Program-made: the position numbers and the translations under genes
Assembly: GCF_050003625.1 (NCBI RefSeq)
Contig: NC_134401.1
Location: 95,644,852 to 95,708,851 of the forward strand
DNA: 64,000 nt
Source: Haematobia irritans
Lineage: Eukaryota; Arthropoda; Insecta; Diptera; Muscidae
Direction of reading: 5' to 3'
Shown here: one piece after another, positions 13,006-25,100 of the stretch
Layout of the letters: the number at the start of each line of letters is the position of its first letter
How positions within the stretch are numbered: the stretch's first letter is position 1
The notes under the pieces: generated by a model
The model's database searches: none
What the model saw: only the letters and a program-made list of their open reading frames with translations
Told to the model about the DNA's origin: nothing

Positions 13006-13015
13006 AGTATTTGGG
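13005..13015. repeat. Right target-site duplication of the SINE
   Basis: Second copy of tagtatttggg. Satellite sequence resumes in phase right after it (tggatttttccatt), exactly as in the empty paralogue at 9714 onward. Confidence 0.88.
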
Positions 13016-16000
13016 TGGATTTTTCCATTTTTTGATGGTGGTCACGAATTATCGTCCTTTTCGCTCTAGGACGCATATTTAAGGAGATATGGCCAAAAGA
13101 AGTTTTTCATATGAAAATTTCATTTTTTTTAGGTTTTGGGTGGATTTTTGATTTTTTTGAGAGTGGTCACGAATTATCGTCCTTTTCGCTCTAGGACGCA
13201 TATTTAAGGAGATATGGCCAAAAGAAGTTTTTCATATAAAAATTTCAATTTTTTTAGGATTTGGGTGGATTTTTGAATTTTTTGAGGGTGGTCACGAATT
13301 ATCGTCCTTTTCGCTCTAGGACGCATATTTAAGGAGATATGGCCAAAATAAGTTTTTCATATAAAAATTTCAATTTTTTTAGGTTTTGGGTGGATTTTTC
13401 AATTTTTTGAGGGTGGTCACGAATTATCGTCCTTTTCGCTCTAGGACGCTTAGTTTAGGAGATATGGCCAAAATAAGTTTTTCATATAAAAATTTCAATT
13501 TTTTTAGTATTTGGGTGGATTTTTCCATTTTTTGATGGTGGTCACGAATTATCGTCCTTTTCGCTCTAGGACGCTTAGTTTAGGAGACATGGCCAAAATA
13601 AGTTTTTCATATAAAAATTTAAATTTTTTTAGGATTTGGGTGGATTTTTCAATTTTCACGAATTATCGTCCTTTTCGCTCTAGGACGCTTAGTTTAGGAG
13701 ATATGGCCAAAAGAAGTTTTTCATATAAAAATTTCAATTTTTTTAGGTTTTGGGTGGATTTTTGAATATTTTGAGGGTGGTCACGAATTATCGTCCTTTT
13801 CGCTCTAGGACGCATATTTAAGGAGATATGGCCAAAAGAAGTTTTTCATATAAAAATTTCAATTTTTTTAGGTTTTGGGTGGATTTTTGAATTTTTTGAG
13901 GGTGGTCACGAATTATCGTCCTTTGCGCTATAGGACGCATATTTAAGGAGATATTGCCAAAAGAAGTTTTTCATATAAAAATTTCAATTTTTTTAGGTTT
14001 CGGGTGGATTTTTGAATTTTTTGAGGGTGGGCACGAATTATCGTCCTTTTCGCTCTAGGACGCATATTTAAGGAGATATGGCTAAAATAAGTTTTTCATA
14101 TAAAAATTTCAATTTTTTTAGGTTTTGGGTGGATTTTTGAATTTTTTGAGGGTGGTCACGAATTATCGTCCTTTTCGCTCTAGGACGCTTAGTTTAGGAG
14201 ATATGGCCAAAATAAGTTTTTCATATAAAAATTTCAATTTTTTTAGGTTTTGGGTGGATTTTTGAATATTTTGAGGGTGGTCACGAATTATCGTCCTTTT
14301 CGCTCTAGGACGCATATTTAAAGAGATATGGTCAAAAGAAGTTTTTCATATAAAAATTTCAATTTTTTTAGGATTTGGGTGGATTTTTCAATTTTTTGAG
14401 GGTGGTCACGAATTATCGTCCTTTTCGCTCTAGGACGCATATTTAAGGAGATATGGCCAAAAGAAGTTTTTCATATAAAAATTTAAATTTTTTTAGGATT
14501 TGGGTGGATTTTTCAATTTTTTGATGGTGGTCACAAATTATCGTCCTTTTCGCTCTAGGACGCATATTTAAGGAGATATGGCCAAAAGAAGTTTTTCATA
14601 TAAAAATTTCAATTTTTTTAGGTTTTGGGTGGATTTTTGAATTTTTTGAGGGTGGTCACGAATTATCGTCCTTTTCGCTCTAGGACGCATATTTAAGGAG
14701 ATATGGCCAAAATAAGTTTTTCATATAAAAATTTCAATTTTTTTAGGTTTTGGGTGGATTTTTCAATTTTTTGAGGGTGGTCACGAATTATCGTCCTTTT
14801 CGCTCTAGGACGCTTAGTTTAGGAGATATGGCCAAAATAAGTTTTTCATATAAAAATTTCAATTTTTTTAGTATTTGGGTGGATTTTTCCATTTTTTGAT
14901 GGTGGTCACGAATTATCGTCCTTTTCGCTCTAGGACGCATATTTAAGGAGATATGGCCAAAAGAAGTTTTTCATATGAAAATTTCATTTTTTTTAGGTTT
15001 TGGGTGGATTTTTGATTTTTTTGAGAGTGGTCACGAATTATCGTCTTTTTCGCTCTAGGACGCATATTTAAGGAGATATGGCCAAAAGAAGTCTTTCATA
15101 TAAAAATTTCAATTTTTTTAGGTTTTGGGTGGATTTTTGAATATTTTGAGGGTGGTCACGAATTATCGTCCTTTTCGCTCTAGGACGCATATTTAAGGAG
15201 ATATGGCCAAAAGAAGTTTTTCATATAAAAATTTCAATTTTTTTAGGTTTTGGGTGGATTTTTGAATTTTTTGAGGGTGGTCACGAATTATCGTCCTTTG
15301 CGCTATAGGACGCATATTTAAGGAGATATGGCCAAAAGAAGTTTTTCATATAAAAAATTTCAATTTTTTTAGGTTTCGGGTGGATTTTTGAATTTTTTGA
15401 GGGTGGGCACGAATTATCGTCCTTTTCGCTCTAGGACGCTTAGTTTAGGAGATATGGCCAAAATAAGTTTTTCATATAAAAATTTCAATTTTTTTAGGTT
15501 TTGGGTGGATTTTTGAATTTTTTGAGGGTGGTCACGAATTATCGTCCTTTTCGCTCTAGGACGCTTAGTTTAGGAGATATGGCCAAAATAAGTTTTTCAT
15601 ATAAAAATTTCAATTTTTTTAGGTTTTGGGTGGATTTTTGAATATTTTGAGGGTGGTCACGAATTATCGTCCTTTTCGCTCTAGGACGCATATTTAAAGA
15701 GATATGGTCAAAAGAAGTTTTTCATATAAAAATTTCAATTTTTTTAGGATTTGGGTGGATTTTTCAATTTTTTGAGGGTGGTCACGAATTATCGTCCTTT
15801 TCGCTCTAGGACGCATATTTAAGGAGATATGGCCAAAAGAAGTTTTTCATATAAAAATTTAAATTTTTTTAGGATTTGGGTGGATTTTTCAATTTTTTGA
15901 TGGTGGTCACAAATTATCGCTCTAGGACGCATATTTAAGGAGATATGGCCAAAAGAAGTTTTTCATATAAAAATTTCAATTTTTTTAGGTTTTGGGTGGA

Positions 16001-16500
16001 TTTTTGAATTTTTTGAGGGTGGTCACGAATTATCGTCCTTTTCGCTCTAGGACGCATATTTAAGGAGATATGGCCAAAATAAGTTTTTCATATAAAAATT
16101 TCAATTTTTTTAGGTTTTGGGTGGATTTTTCAATTTTTTGAGGGTGGTCACGAATTATCGTCCTTTTCGCTCTAGGACGCTTAGTTTAGGAGATATGGCC
16201 AAAATAAGTTTTTCATATAAAAATTTCAATTTTTTTAGTATTTGGGGGGATTTTTCCATTTTTTGATGGTGGTCACGAATTATCGTCCTTTTCGCTCTAG
16301 GACGCATATTTAAGGAGATATGGCCAAAAGAAGTTTTTCATATGAAAATTACATTTTTTTTAGGTTTTGGGTGGATTTTTGATTTTTTGAGAGTGGTCAC
16401 GAATTATCGTCCTTTTCGCTCTAGGACGCATATTTAAGGAGATATGGCCAAAAGAAGTTTTTCATATAAAAATTTCAATTTTTTTAGGTTTTGGGTGGAT
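13005..16500 (+). repeat. 125-bp satellite array, second block, with an 11-monomer higher-order repeat
   Basis: About 28 monomers of the same satellite and orientation. The rare tagtatttgg monomer occurs at 13505, 14869 and 16236, spacings of 1364 and 1367 bp, close to 11 monomers. It is followed each time by the same order of variants (a ccattttttgatgg or close monomer, a catatgaaaatt monomer, a gattttttgagagtgg monomer). Two shortened monomers are present, near 13656 and near 15918. No gene is visible. Confidence 0.93.
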
Positions 16501-16658
16501 TCCATTTGTTTTGTTTTGTTATTGTTGGTTTTGTTCTTTAAGCATTGTTGTTGTTTTTTATTTCAGCTTAAAACCATACATTGACTAAACTACAAGAGTA
16601 GCTTAACCAACAGAGGAAAAGAATGTTTGTCAAATTTATTTGGGCAAAGCCCTATAGA

Positions 16659-16727
16659 CTGCAAGATGGTTGGATGGACGCACGTTTCGGAATTACCACA
16701 TTCCTCATCAGCATCCTCTACTTGCAG
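16659..16727 (-). ncRNA. Type I hammerhead ribozyme, copy 1
   Basis: A self-cleaving RNA core read on the minus strand. Outer stem I is 16721-16727 (CUGCAAG) with 16659-16665 (CUUGCAG). Inner stem I is 16712-16716 (GGAUG) with 16672-16676 (CAUCC), with unpaired bases between the two stem I segments. The core CUGAUGA is 16705-16711. Stem II is 16700-16704 (GGAAU) with 16689-16693 (AUUCC), loop GUGGUA. The core GAAA is 16685-16688. Stem III is 2 bp (AC with GU) closed by loop GUGC. The cleavage triplet GUC occupies 16679-16677, so the cut falls between 16677 and 16676. Every conserved core base is present and all stems are perfectly paired. The very short stem III matches hammerheads of Penelope-like elements. 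The stem I internal loop and loop II could supply the usual tertiary contact. Activity is predicted, not shown. Confidence 0.88.
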
Positions 16728-17099
16728 CAAAACTATCAACCAATTATCAGAATAAATTCAGGCAGTTTATTAAACCCAACAAAAACCACACTTGAACCCT
16801 CCGAAAAAAGGTTTTACATTGATAGCCGGCTTATGCCGAAATAAATTCGAAACAAACATATCTCTTTTCCTATGCCACTGTCAAATCATCGATTTGTATT
16901 CACATGGCTGGGTTTATTTTGAGCGTGCCTCCTCTTCTTTTTCCATTTGTTTTGTTTTGTTATTGTTGGTTTTGTTCTTTAAGCATTGTTGTTGTTTTTT
17001 ATTTCAGCTTAAAACCATACATTGACTAAACTACAAGAGTAGCTTAACCAACAGAGGAAAAGAATGTTTGTCAAATTTATTTGGGCAAAGCCCTATAGA

Positions 17100-17168
17100 C
17101 TGCAAGATGGTTGGATGGACGCACGTTTCGGAATTACCACATTCCTCATCAGCATCCTCTACTTGCAG
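17100..17168 (-). ncRNA. Type I hammerhead ribozyme, copy 2
   Basis: Same sequence and fold as the copy 441 bp upstream in window coordinates. The core CUGAUGA lies at 17146-17152, GAAA at 17126-17129, and the predicted cut is between 17118 and 17117. Cleavage at both sites of one minus-strand transcript would release a 441-nt monomer with ends suited to circularisation. Confidence 0.88.
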
Positions 17169-20100
17169 CAAAACTATCAACCAATTATCAGAATAAATTC
17201 AGGCAGTTTATTAAACCCAACAAAAACCACACTTGAACCCTCCGAAAAAAGGTTTTACATTGATAGCCGGCTTATGCCGAAATAAATTCGAAACAAACAT
17301 ATCTCTTTTCCTATGCCACTGTCAAATCATCGATTTGTATTCACATGGCTGGGTTTATTTTGAGCGTGCCTCCTCTTCTTTTTCCATTTGTTTTGTTTTG
17401 TTATTGTTGGTTTTGTTCTTTAAGCATTGTTGTTGTTTTTTATTTCAGCTTAAAACCATACATTGACTAAACTACAAGAGTAGCTTAACCAACAGAGGAA
17501 AAGAATGTTTGAATATTTTGAGGGTGGTCACGAATTATCGTCCTTTTCGCTCTAGGACGCATATTTAAGGAGATATGGCCAAAAGAAGTTTTTCATATAA
17601 AAATTTCAATTTTTTTAGGTTTTGGGTGGATTTTTGAATTTTTTGAGGGTGGTCACGAATTATCGTCCTTTGCGCTATAGGACGCATATTTAAGGAGATA
17701 TGGCCAAAAGAAGTTTTTCATATAAAAATTTCAATTTTTTTAGGTTTTGGGTGGATTTTTGAAATTTTTGAGGGTGGTCACGAATTATCGTCCTTTTCGC
17801 TCTAGGACGCTTAGTTTAGGAGATATGGCCAAAATAAGTTTTTCATATAAAAATTTCAATTTTTTTAGGTTTTGGGTGGATTTTTGAATTGTTTGAGGGT
17901 GGTCACGAATTATCGTCCTTTTCGCTCTAGGACGCTTAGTTTAGGAGATATGGCCAAAATAAGTTTTTCATATAAAAATTTAAATTTTTTTAGGATTAGG
18001 GTGGATTTTCCAATTTTTTGATGGTGGTCACGAATTATCGTCCTTTTCGCTCTAGGACGCTTAGTTTAGGAGATATGGCCAAAAGAAGTTTTTCATATAA
18101 AAATTTCAATTTTTTTAGGTTTTGGGTGGATTTTTGAATTTTTTGAGGGTGGTCACGAATTATCGTCCTTTGCGCTATAGGACGCATATTTAAGGAGATA
18201 TGGCCAAAAGAAGTTTTTCATATAAAAATTTCAATTTTTTTAGGTTTCGGGTGGATTTTTGAATTTTTTGAGGGTGGGCACGAATTATCGTCCTTTTCGC
18301 TCTAAGACGCTTAGTTTAGGAGATATGGCCAAAATAAGTTTTTCATATAAAAATTTCAATTTTTTTAGGTTTTGGGTGGATTTTTGAATTTTTTGAGGGT
18401 GGTCACGAATTATCGTCCTTTTCGCTCTAGGACGCTTAGTTTAGGAGATATGGCCAAAATAAGTTTTTCATATAAAAATTTCAATTTTTTTAGGTTTTGG
18501 GTGGATTTTTGAATATTTTGAGGGTGGTCACGAATTATCGTCCTTTTCGCTCTAGGACGCATATTTAAAGAGATATGGTCAAAAGAAGTTTTTCATATAA
18601 AAATTTCAATTTTTTAGGTTTTGGGTGGATTTTTGAATTTTTTGAGGGTGGTCACGAATTATCGTCCTTTTCGCTCTAGGACGCATATTTAAGGAGATAT
18701 GGCCAAAATAAGTTTTTCATATAAAAATTTCAATTTTTTTAGGATTTGGGTGGATTTTTCAATTTTTTGATGGTGGTCACAAATTATCGGCCTTTTCGCT
18801 CTAGGACGCATATTTAAGCAGATATGCCTAAAAGAAGTTTTTCATATAAAAATTTCAATTTTTTTAGGTTTTGGGTGGATTTTTGAGGGTGGTCACGAAT
18901 TATCGTCCTTTTCGCTGTAGGACGCATATTTAAGGAGATATGGCCAAAAGAAGTTTTTCATATAAAAATTTCAATTTTTTTAGGTTTTGGGTGGATTTTT
19001 GAATTTTTTGAGGGTGGTCACGAATTATCGTCCTTTTCGCTGTAAGACGCATATTTAAGGAGATATGGCCAAAAGAAGTTTTTCATATAAAAATTTCTTT
19101 TTTTTTAGGTTTTGGGTGGATTTTTCAATTTTTTGATGGTGGTCACGAATTATCGTCCTTTTCGCTCTAGGACGCATATTTAAAGAGATATGGTCAAAAG
19201 AAGTTTTTCATATAAAAATTTCAATTTTTTTAGGTTTTGGGTGGATTTTTGAATTTTTTGAGGGTGGTCACGAATTATCGTCCTTTTCGCTCTAGGACGC
19301 ATATTTAAGGAGATATGGCCAAAATAAGTTTTTCATATAAAAATTTCAATTTTTTTAGGTTTTGGGTGGATTTTTAAATTTTTTGAGGGTGGTCACGAAT
19401 TATCGTCCTTTTCGCTCTAGGACGCTTAGTTTAGGAGATATGGCCAAAATAAGTTTTTCATATAAAAATTTCAATTTTTTTAGGATGTGGGTGGATTTTT
19501 CAATTTTTTGATGGTGGTCACGAATTATCGTCCTTTTCGCTCTAGGACGCATATTTAAGGAGATATGGCCAAAAGAAGTTTTTCATATAAAAATTTCAAT
19601 TTTTCTAGGTTTTGGGTGGATTTTTGAATATTTTGAGGGTGGTCACGAATTATCGTCCTTTTTGCTCTAGGACGCTTAGTTTAGGAGATATGGCCAAAAT
19701 AAGTTTTTCATATAAAAATTTCAATTTTTTTAGGTTATGGGTGGATTTTTCAATTTTTTGATGGTGGTCACGAATTATCGTCCTTTTCGCTCTAGGACGC
19801 ATATTTAAGGAGATATGGCCAAAAGAAGTTTTTCATATAAAAATTTAAATTTTTTTAGGATTTGGGTGGATTTTTCAATTTTTTGATGGTGGTCACAAAT
19901 TATCGTCCATTTCGCTCTAGGACGCATATTTAAGGAGATATGGCCAAAAGAAGTTTTTCATATAAAAATTTCAATTTTTTTAGGTTTTGGGTGGATTTTT
20001 CAATTTTTTGATAGTGGTCACGAATTATCGTCCTTTTCGCTGTAGGTCGCATATTTAAGGAGATATGGCCAAAAGAAGTTTTTCATATAAAAATTTCAAT

Positions 20101-22199
20101 ATTTTTAGGTTTTGGGTGGATTTTTCAAATTTTTGAGGGTGGTCACGAATTATCGTCCTTTTCGCTCTAGGACGCTTAGTTTAGGAGATATGGCCAAAAT
20201 AAGTTTTTCATATAAAAATTTCAATTTTTTTAGGATTTGGGTGGATTTTTCAATTTTTTGATGGTGGTCACGAATTATCGTCCTTTTCGCTCTATGACGC
20301 ATATTTAAGGAGATATGGCCAAAAGAAGTTTTTCATATAAAAATTTCATTTTTTTTTAGGTTTTGGGTGGATTTTTCAATTTTTTGATGGTGGTCACGAA
20401 TTATCGTCCTTTTCGCTCTAGGACGCATATTTAAAGAGATATGGTCAAAAGAAGTTTTTCATATAAAAATTTCAATTTTTTTAGGTTTTGGGTGGATTTT
20501 TCAATTTTTTGAGGGTGGTCACGAATTATCGTCCTTTTCGCTCTAGGACGCTTAGTTTAGGAGATATGGCCAAAATAAGTTTTTCATATAAAAATTTCAA
20601 TTTTTTTAGGATTTGGGTGGATTTTTCAATTTTTTGATGGTGGTCACGAATTATCGTCCTTTTCGCTCTAGGTCGCATATTTAAGGAGATATGGCCAAAA
20701 GAAGTTTTTCATATGAAAATTTAATTTTTTTTAGGTTTTGGGTGGATTTTTGAATTTTTGCTCTAGGACGCATATTTAAGGAGATATGGCCAAAATAAGT
20801 TTTTCATATAAAAATTTCAATTTTTTTAGGTTTTGGGTGGATTTTTCAATTTTTTGAGGGTGGTCACGAATTATCGTCCTTTTCGCTCTAGGACGCTTAG
20901 TTTAGGAGATATGGCCAAAATAAGTTTTTCATATAAAAATTTCAATTTTTTTAGGATTTGGGTGGATTTTTCAATTTTTTGAGGGTGGTCACGAATTATC
21001 GTCCTTTTCGCTCTAGGACGCATATTTAAGGAGATATGGCCAAAAGAAGTTTTTCATATAAAAATTTCAATTTTTTTAGGTTTTGGGTGGATTTTTCAAT
21101 TTTTTGAGGGTGGTCACGAATTATCGTCCTTTTCGCTCTAGGACGCTTAGTTTAGGAGATATGGCCAAAATAAGTTTTTCATATAAAAATTTCAATTTTT
21201 TTAGGATGTGGGTGGATTTTTCAATTTTTTGATGGTGGTCACGAATTATCGTCCTTTTCGCTCTAGGACGCATATTTAAGGAGATATGGCCAAAAGAAGT
21301 TTTTCATATGAAAATTTCATTTTTTTTAGGTTTTGGGTGGATTTTTGAATTTTTTGAGGGTGGTCACGAATTATCGTCCTTTTCGCTCTAGGACGCATAT
21401 TTAAGGAGATATGGCCAAAAGAAGTTTTTCATATAAAAATTTCAATTTTTTTAGGTTTTGGGTGGATTTTTGAATATTTTGAGGGTGGTCACGTATTATC
21501 GTCCTTTTCGCTCTAGGACGCATATTTAGGGAGATATGGCCAAAAGAAGTTTTTCATATAAAAATTTCAATTTTTTTAGGTTTTGGGTGGATTTTTGAAT
21601 TTTTTGAGGGTGGTCACGAATTATCGTCCTTTGCGCTATAGGACGCATATTTAAGGAGATATGGCCAAAAGAAGTTTTTCATATAAAAATTTTAATTTTT
21701 TTAGGTTTTGGGTGGATTTTTCAATTTTTTGATGGTGGTCACGAATTATCGTCCTTTTCGCTCTAGGACGCATATTTAAGGAGATATGGCCAAAAGAAGT
21801 TTTTCATATAAAAATTTCAATTTTTTTAGGTTTTGGGTGGATTTTTGAATTTTTTGAGGGTGGTCACGTATTATCGTCCTTTTCGCTCTAGGACGCATAT
21901 TTAGGGAGATATGGCCAAAAGAAGTTTTTCATATAAAAATTTCAATTTTTTTAGGTTTTGGGTGGATTTTTGAATTTTTTGAGGGTGGTCACGAATTATC
22001 GTCCTTTGCGCTATAGGACGCATATTTAAGGAGATATGGCCAAAAGAAGTTTTTCATATAAAAATTTTAATTTTTTTAGGTTTTGGGTGGATTTTTCAAT
22101 TTTTTGATGGTGGTCACGAATTATCGTCCTTTTCGCTGTAGGACGCATATTTAAGGAGATATGGCCAAAAGAAGTTTTTCATATAAAAATTAAATTTTT

Positions 22200-25100
22200 T
22201 TTAGATTTTGGGTGGATTTTTGAATTTTTTGATGGTGGTCACGAATTATCGTCCTTTTCGCTGTAGGACGCATATTTAAGGAGATATGGCCAAAAGAAGT
22301 TTTTCATATAAAAATTACATTTTTTTTTAGGTTTTGGGTGGATTTTTCAATTTTTTGATGGTGGTCACGAATTATCGTCCTTTTCGCTCTAGGACGCATA
22401 TTAAAGAGATATGGTCAAAAGAAGTTTTTCATATAAAAATTTCAATTTTTTTAGGTTTTGGGTGGATTTTTGAATTTTTTGAGGGTGGTCACGAATTATC
22501 GTCCTTTTCGCTCTAGGACGCATATTTAAGGAGATATGGCCAAAAGAAGTTTTTCATATAAAAATTTCATTTTTTTTTAGGTTTTGGGTGGATTTTTCAA
22601 TTTTTTGATGGTGGACACGAATTATCGTCCTTTTCGCTCTAGGACGCATATTTAAAGAGATATGGTCAAAAGAAGTTTTTCATATAAAAATTTCAATTTT
22701 TTTAGGTTTTGGGTGGATTTTTCAATTTTTTGAGGGTGGTCACGAATTATCGTCCTTTTCGCTCTAGGACGCTTAGTTTAGGAGATATGGCCAAAATAAG
22801 TTTTTCATATAAAAATTTCAATTTTTTTAGGATTTGGGTGGATTTTTCAATTTTTTGATGGTGGTCACGAATTATCGTCCTTTTCGCTCTAGGACGCATA
22901 TTTAAGGAGATATGGCCAAAAGAAGTTTTTCATATGAAAATTTAATTTTTTTTAGGTTTTGGGTGGATTTTTGAATTTTTGCTCTAGGACGCATATTTAA
23001 GGAGATATGGCCAAAATAAGTTTTTCATATAAAAATTTCAATTTTTTTAGGTTTTGGGTGGATTTTTAAATTTTTTGAGGGTGGTCACGAATTATCGTCC
23101 TTTTCGCTCTAGGACGCTTAGTTTAGGAGATATGGCCAAAATAAGTTTTTCATATAAAAATTTCAATTTTTTTAGGATTTGGGTGGATTTTTCAATTTTT
23201 TGAGGGTGGTCACGAATTATCGTCCTTTTCGCTCTAGGACGCATATTTAAGGAGATATGGCCAAAAGAAGTTTTTCATATAAAAATTTCAATTTTTTTAG
23301 GTTTTGGGTGGATTTTTCAATTTTTTGAGGGTGGTCACGAATTATCGTCCTTTTCGCTCTAGGACGCTTAGTTTAGGAGATATGGCCAAAATAAGTTTTT
23401 CATATAAAAATTTCAATTTTTTTAGGATGTGGGTGGATTTTTCAATTTTTTGATGGTGGTCACGAATTATCGTCCTTTTCGCTCTAGGACGCATATTTAA
23501 GGAGATATTGCCAAAAGAAGTTTTTCATATGAAAATTTCATTTTTTTTAGGTTTTGGGTGGATTTTTGAATTTTTTGAGGGTGGTCACGAATTATCGTCC
23601 TTTTCGCTCTAGGACGGATATTTAAGGAGATATGGCCAAAAGAAGTTTTTCATATAAAAATTTCAATTTTTTTAGGTTTTGGGTGGATTTTTGAATTTTT
23701 TGAGGGTGGTCACGAATTATCGTCCTTTTCGCTCTAGGACGCTTAGTTTAGGAGATATGGCCAAAATAAGTTTTTCATATAAAAATTTCAATTTTTTTAG
23801 GATTTGGGTGGATTTTTCAATTTTTTGATGGTGGTCACGAATTATCGTCCTTTTCGCTCTAGGACGCATATTTAAGGAGATATGGCCAAAAGAAGTTTTT
23901 CATATGAAAATTTAATTTTTTTTAGGTTTTGGGTGGATTTTTGAATTTTTTGAGGGTGGTCACGAATTATCGTCCTTTTCGCTCTAGGACGCATATTTAA
24001 GGAGATATGGCCAAAAGAAGTTTTTCATATAAAAATTTCAATTTTTTTAGAATTTGGGTGGATTTTTCAATTTTTTGATGGTGGTCACAAATTATCGTCC
24101 ATTTCGCTCTAGGACGCATATTTAAGGAGATATGCCTAAAAGAAGTTTTTCATATAAAAATTTCAATTTTTTTAGGTTTTGGGTGGATTTTTGAATTTTT
24201 TGAGGGTGGTCACGAATTATCGTCCTTTTCGCTGTAGGACGCATATTTAAGGAGATATGGCCAAAAGAAGTTTTTCATATAAAAATTTCAATTTTTTTAG
24301 GTTTTGGGTGGATTTTTCAATTTTTTGATGGTGGTCACGAATTATCGTCCTTTTCGCTGTAGGACGCATATTTAAGGAGATATGGCCAAAAGAAGTTTTT
24401 CATATAAAAATTACATTTTTTTTTAGGTTTTGGGTGGATTTTTCAATTTTTTGATGGTGGTCACGAATTATCGTCCTTTTCGCTCTAGGACGCATATTAA
24501 AGAGATATGGTCAAAAGAAGTTTTTCATATAAAAATTTCAATTTTTTTAGGTTTTGGGTGGATTTTTGAATTTTTTGAGGGTGGTCACGAATTATCGTCC
24601 TCTTCGCTCTAGGACGCATATTTAAGGAGATATGGCCAAAATAAGTTTTTCATATAAAAATTTCAATTTTTTTAGGTTTTGGGTGGATTTTTCAATTTTT
24701 TGAGGGTGGTCACGAATTATCGTCCTTTTCGCTCTAGGACGCTTAGTTTAGGAGATTGGCCAAAATAAGTTTTTCATATAAAAATTTCAATTTTTTTAGG
24801 ATTTGGGTGGATTTTTGAATTTTTTGAGGGTGGTTACGAATTATCGTCCTTTTCGCTCTAGGACGCATATTTAAGGAGATATGGCCAAAAGAAGTTTTTC
24901 ATATAAAAATTTCAATTTTTTTAGGTTTTGGGTGGATTTTTGAATTTTTTGAGGGTGGTCACGAATTATCGTCCTTTTCGCTATAGGACGCATATTTAAG
25001 GAGATATGGCCAAAAGAAGTTTTTCATATAAAAATTTCAATTTTTTTAGGTTTTGGGTGGATTTTTGAATATTTTGAGGGTGGTCACGTATTATCGTCCT

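Larger units (their letters stand above)
16501..17510 (-). mobile_element. Hammerhead-bearing 441-bp tandem element (Penelope pLTR-like or retrozyme-like)
   Basis: An insertion of 1010 bp made of a 441-bp unit in tandem: 16501-16941, 16942-17382, and a 128-bp partial unit to 17510. The two full units look identical by eye. On the minus strand each holds a complete hammerhead ribozyme, so this is taken as the sense strand. Hammerheads in tandem head-to-tail units are typical of Penelope-like element pseudo-LTRs and of non-autonomous relatives such as retrozymes and Schistosoma Sm-alpha. No reverse transcriptase or GIY-YIG reading frame is present, so the copy is non-autonomous or a pLTR-only relic. 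The short plus-strand frames of 73 and 77 codons repeat simply because the unit repeats. The left junction is satellite gtggat and the right junction is satellite gaatattttg. No target-site duplication is seen. Confidence 0.75.

Noticed and set aside
16560..16570. Possible splice acceptor (tttatttcag) on the plus strand of the 441-bp unit
   Set aside because: Penelope pLTRs can hold an intron, but here the ribozymes place the sense strand on the minus strand, so a plus-strand acceptor is probably fortuitous.
16623..17466. Repeated 73- and 77-codon plus-strand frames in the 441-bp unit
   Set aside because: Each is duplicated only because the unit is, they overlap each other, they match no protein I recognise, and the minus strand of the same bases encodes the ribozyme fold.
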